Below, piece after piece: positions 1-5,527 of a DNA stretch of 5,898 nt. Origin of the DNA: Robiginitomaculum sp. (GTDB lineage: Bacteria > Pseudomonadota > Alphaproteobacteria > Caulobacterales > Maricaulaceae); NCBI GenBank assembly GCA_002733735.2, contig NVWT02000011.1, positions 62,169 to 68,066 of the forward strand, in the 5' to 3' direction. Every line of letters begins with the position of its first letter. Position 1 is the stretch's first letter. The notes beneath the pieces are model-generated. The model saw only the letters and a program-made list of their open reading frames with translations. It had not been told where the DNA came from and searched no databases. The position numbers and the translations under genes are program-made.

Positions 1-761
1 GAAACTATCGCTCCAGCATGACCCATAGTGCGCCCCGGAGGAGCGGTAAGTCCGGCAATGAACCCAACTACTGGCTTTTTAATTTTAGACGATTTTATGA
101 ACTCAGCGGCTTCTTCTTCGGCAGTACCACCGATCTCGCCGATCATTACGATGCTCTGGGTTTCATCGTCGGCCAAAAACATTTCCAAACAATCGATAAA
201 GTTTGTGCCGTTAATTGGATCACCACCAATACCAATACAAGTGCTTTGCCCCAGACCAACAGCTGTGGTTTGACCTACCGCCTCATAAGTTAAAGTGCCA
301 GAGCGCGAAACTACGCCAACTGAACCGCGTTGATGAATGTGACCCGGCATAATACCGATTTTACATTCCCCGGGGGTAATAATACCCGGACAATTAGGGC
401 CGATAAGACGTGTTTTACTGCCGCTTAAAGCCCGCTTGACCTTTACCATGTCAGCTACCGGAATACCTTCGGTAATACAAACAACCAGCTCAAGTTCTGC
501 TGCAATCGCTTCGCATATTGCATCAGCAGCAAATGGCGGCGGCACATATATCACACTAACCGTAGCACCAGTTTTATCAGCAGCACCAGAAACAGTATTA
601 AATACCGGTAGGCCAATATGTTCGGTTCCGCCTTTGCCCGGCGTAACTCCGCCAACCATTTGCGTGCCGTAAGCCAGTGCCTGTTCGGTATGAAATGTAC
701 CGTTCTTGCCGGTTAAACCTTGAACTATAATTTTGGTGTTTTTATTAACAAGTACAGACAT
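1..761 (-). CDS. sucD: Succinyl-CoA synthetase alpha subunit, 3' end cut by window edge
   Basis: This subunit carries the CoA site and the phosphohistidine of succinyl-CoA synthetase, which interconverts succinyl-CoA and succinate with formation of a nucleoside triphosphate in the TCA cycle. I translated 253 codons from the ATG at 761. The N-terminal CoA-binding Rossmann domain shows GLTGKNGTFH (residues 15-24). VTPGKGG lies at 39-45, ITEGIP at 96-101, GPNCPGIITPGE at 121-132 and GEIGGTAEEE at 208-217. The active-site motif MGHAGAIV is the last thing visible, with the catalytic His at residue 248, closely matching His246 of the E. coli enzyme. About 35-40 residues are missing beyond position 1, judged from the usual family length of about 290. 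The ATG follows the sucC TAA with no gap, and the Shine-Dalgarno sequence (GGGAG) lies inside the end of sucC, so the two are translationally coupled. Identity is essentially certain. Confidence 0.97.
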   Translation of the reverse strand, partial: MSVLVNKNTKIIVQGLTGKNGTFHTEQALAYGTQMVGGVTPGKGGTEHIGLPVFNTVSGAADKTGATVSVIYVPPPFAADAICEAIAAELELVVCITEGIPVADMVKVKRALSGSKTRLIGPNCPGIITPGECKIGIMPGHIHQRGSVGVVSRSGTLTYEAVGQTTAVGLGQSTCIGIGGDPINGTNFIDCLEMFLADDETQSIVMIGEIGGTAEEEAAEFIKSSKIKKPVVGFIAGLTAPPGRTMGHAGAIV

Positions 762-1931
762 TTATTTAGCTCCCTTTACAGCGGCAACAATTTTTTGCGC
801 TGCATCATCAAGATCATCGGCGCTGATGACATCAAGGCCGGAAGTTTCAATAATTTCTTTGCCGCGCTTAACATTAGTTCCCTCAAGGCGAACCACCAGC
901 GGCACTTGCAGGCCGACCTCTTTAACTGCGGCGATTACGCCCTCGGCAATTACATCACAACGCATAATACCGCCAAAGATATTGACCAATATGCCTTTTA
1001 CATTCGGATCAGAAGTAATGATCTTAAATGCCGCCGTCACTTTTTCCTTGGTAGCGCCGCCACCAACGTCCAAGAAATTAGCCGGCGATGACCCATACAG
1101 TTTGATAATGTCCATTGTTGACATCGCCAAACCAGCACCATTAACCATGCAGCCAATTTCACCATCAAGCGCGATATAAGAAAGATCGTGTTTTCCAGCT
1201 TCTAGTTCTTTGGGGTCTTCTTCGGTTTCATCACGAAGCTCTGCAATGTCTGGATGGCGGTAAAGCGCATTCTCATCAAAGCTGACCTTGGCATCAAGGC
1301 AAACCAAATCACCAGCACCGGTTAAAACCAACGGGTTTATTTCCAACAGACTCATGTCTTTGGTCACAAATGCTTTATACAGAATATTGGTCAACTTGCC
1401 GGCTTGTTTCGCCGCAGATCCAGTTAAGTTTAACGCTCGCGCCAATGCCCGTCCGTGATGCGGCATTATGCCGGTTGCTGGATCAACATCAAAAGTATGA
1501 ATTTTTTCCGGAGTTTCTTCGGCTACGGCTTCGATATCCATACCGCCCTCGGTAGAAACCACGAATGCCACTCGAGAAGAAGCCCGATCAACCAACATTG
1601 ACAAATAAAATTCATCAGCAATATCAGCACCAGCTTCGATAAATATCCGGCTGACTTTTTTGCCAGCAGCATCGGTTTGCGGTGTTATCAACTGCATGCC
1701 CAATATTTCATTGGCGTAAGTTTCAACCTCTTCCAGCGATTTGGCGATTTTAACTCCGCCGCCTTTACCTCTACCGCCCGCATGGATTTGCGCTTTTACC
1801 ACCCGGATCGGACCGGGTAGCTTTTTCGCAGCCGCCATAGCTTCTTCTATTGTAAATGCCGGATAACCTTCGACCAATGGCGCGCCAAATTCGCGCAACA
1901 CAGCTTTAGCCTGATGTTCGTGGATATTCAT
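762..1931 (-). CDS. sucC: Succinyl-CoA synthetase (ADP-forming) beta subunit
   Basis: This is the nucleotide- and succinate-binding subunit of the cytoplasmic succinyl-CoA synthetase, partner of the SucD encoded immediately downstream. The protein has 389 residues, against 388 in E. coli. An N-terminal ATP-grasp domain covers roughly residues 1-240, with KAQIHAGGRGKGGG at 46-59 and LEINPL at 196-201 (Glu197, Asn199) plus LDAK with Asp213. These three acidic/amide positions fall at the same numbers as the E. coli Mg-nucleotide ligands. The C-terminal ligase/CoA-binding domain contains GCMVNGAGLAM (260-270), FLDVGGGA (286-293) and VNIFGGIMRCD (316-326). The start is supported by AGGGG seven bases upstream of the ATG. 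ADP versus GDP specificity cannot be read with confidence; ADP-forming is the usual bacterial case. In many alphaproteobacteria the gene sits behind mdh, but here a bufferin-type operon precedes it and it seems to have its own promoter. Confidence 0.98.
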   Translation of the reverse strand: MNIHEHQAKAVLREFGAPLVEGYPAFTIEEAMAAAKKLPGPIRVVKAQIHAGGRGKGGGVKIAKSLEEVETYANEILGMQLITPQTDAAGKKVSRIFIEAGADIADEFYLSMLVDRASSRVAFVVSTEGGMDIEAVAEETPEKIHTFDVDPATGIMPHHGRALARALNLTGSAAKQAGKLTNILYKAFVTKDMSLLEINPLVLTGAGDLVCLDAKVSFDENALYRHPDIAELRDETEEDPKELEAGKHDLSYIALDGEIGCMVNGAGLAMSTMDIIKLYGSSPANFLDVGGGATKEKVTAAFKIITSDPNVKGILVNIFGGIMRCDVIAEGVIAAVKEVGLQVPLVVRLEGTNVKRGKEIIETSGLDVISADDLDDAAQKIVAAVKGAK

Positions 1932-2020
1932 GAAAACCCCTGTTAATTAGTTTTAAGGCCTAGCATTGTCAGATCGACACAAAGAAAGGATTAACAAGGC
2001 TGTACTCGTGTTCGTTTAAT

Positions 2021-2035
2021 CTCGCAATGGGCGAG
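2021..2035 (-). other. Small hairpin at the predicted 5' end of the sucC leader
   Basis: CTCGC (2035-2031 on the minus strand) can pair perfectly with GCGAG (2025-2021) around a five-base loop. It begins exactly where transcription from the TATAAT at 2047-2042 would be expected to start. A 5'-terminal stem of this kind can protect an mRNA from pyrophosphohydrolase and RNase E entry. No U-tract follows, so it is not a convincing terminator for the doxX operon. The stem is only five base pairs and its role is a guess. Confidence 0.3.
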
Positions 2036-2041
2036 TTTCGT

Positions 2042-2070
2042 ATTATATGCTCATTTTGAGTATAATTAAA
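2042..2070 (-). promoter_or_regulatory. Predicted sigma70-type promoter of sucCD
   Basis: Reading the minus strand, a perfect -10 hexamer TATAAT occupies 2047-2042. A weaker -35, TTTAAT at 2070-2065, lies 17 bases upstream of it. The -35 begins two bases after the stop codon of the doxX gene (TAA at 2074-2072). The predicted transcription start, about seven bases beyond the -10, would be near 2035. This gives a leader of about 104 bases before the sucC ATG. The spacer contains an inverted repeat, CTCA-TTT-TGAG (2050-2060 on the plus strand), that could be an operator or chance. Hexamers and spacing are seen directly; promoter function is inferred. Confidence 0.6.
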
Positions 2071-2071
2071 C

Positions 2072-2569
2072 TTAACTGCGTGATTTGATCAGATAATCAA
2101 TAGAAAACCTCCGTCCGCCAAACGCCATTAAGGCCAATAATCCAACAAACCACCAAACGTGCTGGCTCCACCAATAATCAATGCCATCTTCCGTCCAAAC
2201 AGGGTAAACTACGAATGTAATTACCACGGCCATTACCATTAAACCAGCAGCAGCGTATCTAGTCATCAAGCCAACAACCAACAGAACCGGCAATATAAGC
2301 TCGCCAGCAGTAGCCATGATCGCCAATAACGTGGCTGACATTCTTGGAATTTCTTCGGCGCCGATTAACATCATCCACCAATTTTCATCGGAAAACCATT
2401 CATACTGAAACAAGTCGGTAGTGTTTTCCAAACTTTTGAATTTGGCCAAGCCAGAGGAAAAAAACTCCCGAGCCATTATCAACCGTAAAAACAAATCAAC
2501 CGCCGACGGCAACCAATTAGAGACCCGGTTTTCAAAGCCATTATTTAGTTTATTCATCAATTTGCGCAT
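2072..2569 (-). CDS. DoxX-family inner-membrane protein of the bufferin operon
   Basis: This 165-residue protein has the DoxX/DoxD layout of about four membrane-spanning segments. A first amphipathic to hydrophobic stretch lies near residues 22-38, and clear segments near 77-102, 105-122 and 136-150. The hallmark block ATAGELILPVLLVVGLMTR sits at 86-104, and AREFFSSGLAKF (33-44) matches the family's first-helix region. The tryptophan-rich stretch YWWSQHVWW (132-140) precedes the last helix. The ATG at 2569 has AAGGGG six bases upstream, inside the end of bufC, and the two genes overlap by 20 bases. A second in-frame ATG at 2557 is less well placed. DoxX proteins are frequent fourth members of DUF2282-DUF692-DUF2063 operons; quinone-linked redox activity has been proposed for the family. 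Here it may regenerate reductant or help handle the exported peptide, but that is inference. Confidence 0.88.
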   Translation of the reverse strand: MRKLMNKLNNGFENRVSNWLPSAVDLFLRLIMAREFFSSGLAKFKSLENTTDLFQYEWFSDENWWMMLIGAEEIPRMSATLLAIMATAGELILPVLLVVGLMTRYAAAGLMVMAVVITFVVYPVWTEDGIDYWWSQHVWWFVGLLALMAFGGRRFSIDYLIKSRS

Positions 2570-3326
2570 TGCTCGCCCCTTTGAACAAACCCACTGCTAG
2601 CCAGTGGGAAAACTGTTGTTGTAAATCAAATTTCTGGTCGTACTTAACCGCCTCGGCATACGCGTTGGCAAAACTTAAATCACCTTCAATATCGGTGAGA
2701 AACACATATTCTGCTTGGCTTATACTTTGGTGATTTACCTGATTGCTTGTTCGCCAAACTATCGCCCATTCAGCACCTGCCTTTAGATTGACCGGTTTTA
2801 CTTCTGCGTCTTGCTTGTTAGTGCGCCATATTGAATATGCCGGCACAGTAAATCGCAGCAAATTAACCGACGCGGTAAGCCCCGGCGCCAATATAGGTAA
2901 AGCCAGAGCAGCTTTGCCTTGCAAATCATTGGCCCGCAAAGAACTCTCATCTTTGGCAGCATAGGCCATAAACCAAGCGCGATCCAATTCAGCGACCGCA
3001 GACAACCACGGTAGATCTTTTTGCACCGGCGCAAATTTTCGTAAAAACTCCGGAAACTCATCACCGTATTGAGTAAGAGTTGCAGCTTTAGGTGGAAATT
3101 CTTCGACAAATTTTTGCGCCAACCGGCTTATATATTCATCGCCAACCAGTTTTGCCACAATCGGGTATGCGCTAATTATCGCACTTTGCGTTGACATTTT
3201 GTAGTTACCACGATGCGCTTCAATCCGGTGGGCATAATCATCGCCGATCAAATCGCCCAGTTTTGAATGATCAACCCCAAGGATTGATTTCGATATAATC
3301 TCGTAAAATTCTTGGCTGTCAGACAT
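2550..3326 (-). CDS. bufC: DUF2063-family partner protein of the MNIO oxidase (BufC-like)
   Basis: In related MNIO systems the partner protein binds the precursor peptide and presents it to the iron oxidase (compare MbnC with MbnB in methanobactin synthesis). The 258-residue product has the DUF2063 signature in its N-terminal helical domain: HRGNYKMS (38-45), AYPIVAKLVGDEY (53-65), FPPKAATLTQYGDEFPEFL (77-95) and LPWLSAVAELDRAWF (105-119). The C-terminal part (about 140-258) is less conserved, contains mixed hydrophobic and polar stretches, and resembles the winged second half of such partners only loosely. No signal peptide is seen, so it is cytoplasmic. The start is firm: AGGAAG lies six bases before the ATG, and the ATG overlaps the bufB stop by eight bases (ATGTCTGA), a classic coupling arrangement that fits equimolar oxidase and partner. 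The gene symbol follows operon position and family, not a search. Confidence 0.9.
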   Translation of the reverse strand: MSDSQEFYEIISKSILGVDHSKLGDLIGDDYAHRIEAHRGNYKMSTQSAIISAYPIVAKLVGDEYISRLAQKFVEEFPPKAATLTQYGDEFPEFLRKFAPVQKDLPWLSAVAELDRAWFMAYAAKDESSLRANDLQGKAALALPILAPGLTASVNLLRFTVPAYSIWRTNKQDAEVKPVNLKAGAEWAIVWRTSNQVNHQSISQAEYVFLTDIEGDLSFANAYAEAVKYDQKFDLQQQFSHWLAVGLFKGASNAQIDE

Positions 3327-4194
3327 CAGCTGCTTCCTGCGAAAATTCCCGCATTAGATCTTCCGCATGATCACGCTCTGCCAATAATTCGTCAAAAGTA
3401 GGAATATTATCATCACGTTCGATCAAAACTGGTTTTACTCCGTTTTTATGTATAAATTTCTCAAAAATTTGCCAAACCAACTCTGAAACCGGCGCGTCAT
3501 GGCTGTCAATAAGTACAACTTCTTGCTTGATTGTTCGCGAACTGGAGCCGGCTAAATGTACCTCGCCAACCATATCTCCCGGGACTACATCTAACCAATT
3601 TTGATATGGCAGATCCACATTAGCCGCACATACGGCAATATTATTAAGGTCAAACAACAAGCCCGCTCCGCTTCTTTTGGCAGCTTCCACATAGATATGC
3701 GGCAATTCTTCAAAACCGGTTACCGGCAAATACAGGCTTGGGTTTTCGATCAATATAGTTCGCCCAAGGTACTCTTGGGTCTCTTCGATATGCGCAACGA
3801 TACGGTTTAATGACTCTTCATTTATTGGTGGTGGCAACAGATCGGCAAAATAAATATTATCATGTTTTGACCAAGCAAAATGCTCGGAAACCTGAGCTGG
3901 AGAAAACCTGTCTATAAGGTATTTTAGTCTTTTTAGATGCTCTTTATCCGGACGATCAATCCCCCCCAAAGACAAACCCACCCCATGAAATGACATGGGA
4001 AATTTGTCACAAAACGCTTGCAACCAAGCCAATCTTGGCCCGCCAGCAACCATATAGTTTTCGGGGTGTATTTCAAACCACAGCCCATCTTTTGAACAAG
4101 CAAGTGCATCATCATAATGCTCTGGCTTTAGCCCGAGTCCGGCATTTAGTGGTAGTTTTGATAAATTAAGCATGTCATAAATTACCGGCGGCAC
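3319..4194 (-). CDS. bufB: DUF692 / MNIO multinuclear non-heme iron oxidase (BufB-like)
   Basis: Members of this family are TIM-barrel, multi-iron oxidases that rework cysteine residues of ribosomal peptides; MbnB is the best-known relative. With a GTG start at 4194 the protein has 291 residues. Likely iron-ligand and core motifs appear in family order: FEIHPENYM (40-48), MSFHGVGLSLGG (67-78), SEHFAW (103-108), ILIENPSLYL (147-156), LLFDLNNIAV (179-188), GEVHLAGSS (210-218), LIDSHDAP (228-235) and VLIERDDNIP (256-265). The conserved His, Glu, Asp and Asn positions all look intact. The start is ambiguous. The GTG has GGTGAT as Shine-Dalgarno six bases upstream and is preceded directly by an in-frame TAA. 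An ATG at 4173 (284 residues) fits family length equally but has no clear ribosome site. The RBS lies in a strong hairpin. The 3' end overlaps bufC by eight bases. Family assignment is very secure; the substrate is inferred from the adjacent bufA. Confidence 0.95.
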   Translation of the reverse strand: MPPVIYDMLNLSKLPLNAGLGLKPEHYDDALACSKDGLWFEIHPENYMVAGGPRLAWLQAFCDKFPMSFHGVGLSLGGIDRPDKEHLKRLKYLIDRFSPAQVSEHFAWSKHDNIYFADLLPPPINEESLNRIVAHIEETQEYLGRTILIENPSLYLPVTGFEELPHIYVEAAKRSGAGLLFDLNNIAVCAANVDLPYQNWLDVVPGDMVGEVHLAGSSSRTIKQEVVLIDSHDAPVSELVWQIFEKFIHKNGVKPVLIERDDNIPTFDELLAERDHAEDLMREFSQEAADV

Positions 4195-4214
4195 TTAAAA
4201 TCACCGCCGGTAAT
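4181..4214 (-). promoter_or_regulatory. Strong intercistronic hairpin covering the bufB ribosome binding site
   Basis: On the minus strand ATTACCGGCGG (4214-4204) pairs perfectly over 11 bases with CCGCCGGTAAT (4191-4181), leaving a 12-base loop. The 5' arm holds the GGCGG part of the bufB Shine-Dalgarno sequence, the rest of it (TGAT) runs into the loop, and the GTG start codon sits at the loop's 3' edge. No run of T follows the stem, so it is unlikely to be a simple intrinsic terminator. It could block bufB translation, stabilise the 3' end of a processed bufA message, or cause partial termination, each lowering oxidase relative to precursor. The structure is seen directly; the role is inferred. 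Confidence 0.7.
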
Positions 4215-4234
4215 AAGTATTAAGCTCAAAGCTA

Positions 4235-4558
4235 TTACATATTAGAGGCTGCTTTGGCTTGCTTTTTGGACATGCCGTTGCGCTCATTGCCATCAGCATC
4301 AGTGATCACTGTATCGGCGCAAGTTCCTTTTGGAACGTATTTCCACTCGCCAATATCATAATCAACAGTAGACTGGCCTTGACAGGAATGAGTTTTGGCT
4401 AAATTGCCACAACCGTTTTCACCGGCTAAAGCTACGCCATAACATTTTTCTTTACCGCCTTTTTTGTTGTCCATTGAGTCAGCACTGGCTGCTCCAGCAA
4501 CAAGCGCTAATGCAAGGCTTGATGCGGTGGCAATCGTCAATTTTACAGGTGCATTCAT
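4235..4558 (-). CDS. bufA: Bufferin-type precursor peptide with Sec signal (DUF2282, BufA1-like)
   Basis: This 107-residue protein is the probable substrate of the BufB/BufC pair. Residues 1-26 form a Sec signal peptide: a short positive start, a hydrophobic core (about 8-20) and an ASA cleavage site before Asp27. The mature part has exactly four cysteines, Cys39, Cys50, Cys59 and Cys80, in DUF2282 signatures EKCYGVA (37-43), HSCQGQS (57-63) and VPKGTC (75-80). In the characterised Caulobacter bufferin, cysteines of the core are converted to thiooxazole-type heterocycles that bind copper; this family knowledge is applied here by analogy. After Cys80 there is a 27-residue charged tail (D, E, K and N rich) that seems long for the family. 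The ATG has AAGGA eight bases upstream. The gene is first in the operon, 40 bases ahead of bufB. Classification is secure; copper binding in this organism is inference. Confidence 0.93.
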   Translation of the reverse strand: MNAPVKLTIATASSLALALVAGAASADSMDNKKGGKEKCYGVALAGENGCGNLAKTHSCQGQSTVDYDIGEWKYVPKGTCADTVITDADGNERNGMSKKQAKAASNM

Positions 4559-4569
4559 TTTAAAAATTC

Positions 4570-4586
4570 CTTTTGTATATATGTCC
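4570..4586. repeat. Copy 1 of a near-identical direct repeat in the bufA leader
   Basis: The plus-strand sequence CTTTTGTATATATGTCC matches the second copy (4629-4643) at its first nine and last five bases and differs by a two-base insertion and one substitution in the middle. On the bufA strand it reads GGACA-TATA-TACAAAAG and ends at the bufA Shine-Dalgarno sequence. It may be half of a regulator site, or chance in AT-rich DNA. Confidence 0.4.
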
Positions 4587-4628
4587 CTTGGGCAAACAGC
4601 CCTTTCTCGCTTCGCACCTTAGCCAAGT

Positions 4629-4643
4629 CTTTTGTATTTGTCC
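4629..4643. repeat. Copy 2 of a near-identical direct repeat upstream of bufA
   Basis: The plus-strand sequence CTTTTGTATTTGTCC reads GGACA-AA-TACAAAAG on the bufA strand. Start-to-start distance from copy 1 is 59 bases, between five and six helical turns. Both copies have the same orientation. Confidence 0.4.
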
Positions 4644-4705
4644 GCTCACAAAACAAAGAATCTTGATCAAAATAATGTGAACTAACCGTTATAGAGGTGC
4701 TTGCT

Positions 4706-5509
4706 TTGCTAGACTGGAACTTGCATTGTGCCCAAATGCCTGAACCCTTAGCAATATCATGTTTTATCATTACTAAGAACGAAGCGGATCGGTTGCAGCG
4801 TACTTTGCAATCCGTCTTAGGTTTGGTTGAGCAGATTGTGGTAGTGGATTCAGGTAGTACCGACCAAACTGTCGCCATCGCGAAATTAGAAAATGCCACG
4901 GTTTTGCACAAAAATTGGCAAGGATTTGGCCCACAAAAACGTTTTGCTGAAGATCAGTGCACCCATGACTGGGTATTAAACTTGGATGCCGATGAGGTGC
5001 TGACAACTGAGCTTGCCGACGAAATACGATCCTTATTTGCAAATGGCCCGCCAAAGATGTCTGGAGTTAGGTTTCGACAAACCACAGTCTACCCCCAACA
5101 ACAAACCCCAAGGCTATGGGCAGATTCTCATAACTATATCCGGCTGTACGATCGGACAAAGATGCGTTTTTCTGCTAGCCCTAGCCATGATGCTGTCGAT
5201 CCCGGAAGGCATAAGATTTTGCAATTACGGCACCCTGCTTTGCATTATTCTTGGCGCTCTTTATCCCATTTAACCAGCAAATATGATGCCTACACCGACT
5301 TACAAGCGGCAACTTTTACCCGCAAATCACCAATTATTTTATATTTCCGATTACTAACCGAATTTCCCGTGCATTTCATCAAAACATATCTGTTCCGCCG
5401 CCATATTACCGGTGGCCGACACGGACTGGCTGTGTCCTTCGTTATTGCGCGGGCGCGTTGGCGACGAATTAAAAAATTATTACAAACAACAAAACAAAGT
5501 TTGCAATAA
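4706..5509 (+). CDS. Family 2 glycosyltransferase, lipopolysaccharide-core type
   Basis: This is a GT-A fold transferase that likely adds a sugar from a nucleotide donor to a cell-envelope glycan such as lipopolysaccharide core, acting at the cytoplasmic membrane face. Counted from the TTG start there are 267 residues. The donor-binding half shows ITKNEADRL (22-30), VVVDSGSTDQT (45-55) and the metal-binding block NLDADE (92-97). The middle section has RLYDRTKMRF and the end is rich in Arg, Lys and hydrophobic residues (KSPIILYFRLL onward), probably a membrane-association helix. This pattern and length resemble the WaaE/KdtX group, about 255 residues. The TTG at 4706 is chosen because GAGGTG (4694-4699) lies six bases before it, the best ribosome site nearby. 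The ATG at 4736 fits family N-termini well but lacks one, and a GTG at 4697 overlaps the ribosome site. The acceptor is unknown, and no functional tie to the divergent buf operon is evident. Confidence 0.9.
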   Translation: MLDWNLHCAQMPEPLAISCFIITKNEADRLQRTLQSVLGLVEQIVVVDSGSTDQTVAIAKLENATVLHKNWQGFGPQKRFAEDQCTHDWVLNLDADEVLTTELADEIRSLFANGPPKMSGVRFRQTTVYPQQQTPRLWADSHNYIRLYDRTKMRFSASPSHDAVDPGRHKILQLRHPALHYSWRSLSHLTSKYDAYTDLQAATFTRKSPIILYFRLLTEFPVHFIKTYLFRRHITGGRHGLAVSFVIARARWRRIKKLLQTTKQSLQ

Positions 5510-5527
5510 AGCCTTACAGGTTTTTTT
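5508..5527 (+). terminator. Weak intrinsic terminator after the glycosyltransferase gene
   Basis: AAAGCCT (5508-5514) can pair with AGGTTTT (5518-5524), including one G-T wobble, around a three-base loop. It lies inside a run of seven T (5521-5527) that directly follows the stop codon. The stem has only two G-C pairs, so termination would be modest. It occupies the 17-base gap between the two convergent stop codons. Confidence 0.35.

Larger units (their letters stand above)
4559..4705 (+). promoter_or_regulatory. Divergent intergenic region between bufA and the glycosyltransferase gene
   Basis: These bases should contain promoters in both directions, but I cannot name a convincing pair of hexamers for either. 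On the minus strand CGGACA (4645-4640) with TAAGGT 17 bases further is a poor candidate for bufA. No clear ECF-type -35 with an AAC core is seen in front of bufA, although bufferin operons in Caulobacter are under ECF sigma control. The region holds a palindrome TTGATCAA (4663-4670), a short inverted repeat GGGC-AAACA-GCCC (4590-4602) and a pair of similar direct repeats listed separately. The role is inferred from position. Confidence 0.4.

Noticed and set aside
733..1179. Plus-strand open frames opposite sucC and sucD (also near 18-293, 436-672 and 1370-1555)
   Set aside because: They lie antisense to sucC/sucD, which are unmistakable and continuous; the frames are low-complexity shadows rich in Ser, Pro and Ala.
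2021..2035. Hairpin considered as the terminator of the buf operon
   Set aside because: The stem is only five pairs and no T-run follows on the minus strand; it fits better as the 5' end of the sucC leader.
2798..3109. Alternative-frame open frames within bufC (2798-3109 minus, 2743-2964 plus) and bufB (3933-4115 minus, 3601-3810 plus)
   Set aside because: They share the span of genes with clear family motifs and have no ribosome site or conserved motif of their own.
3319..4194. DUF692 protein considered as a sugar isomerase or endonuclease IV-type TIM-barrel enzyme
   Set aside because: The fold is related, but the motif order and the DUF2282/DUF2063 neighbours point to the MNIO oxidase family.
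4181..4214. Hairpin considered as a classical intrinsic terminator after bufA
   Set aside because: There is no T-tract after the stem, and downstream genes in the same operon need read-through; RBS occlusion or partial processing is a better explanation.
4590..4602. GGGC-AAACA-GCCC inverted repeat in the bufA leader as an operator or attenuator
   Set aside because: It has only four pairs and no supporting T-run or second copy; it is too short to call.
4555..4911. 118-codon minus-strand open frame across the bufA upstream region and the start of the glycosyltransferase gene
   Set aside because: It is antisense to the well-supported glycosyltransferase, has no recognisable domain, and its composition looks like a reversed coding frame.
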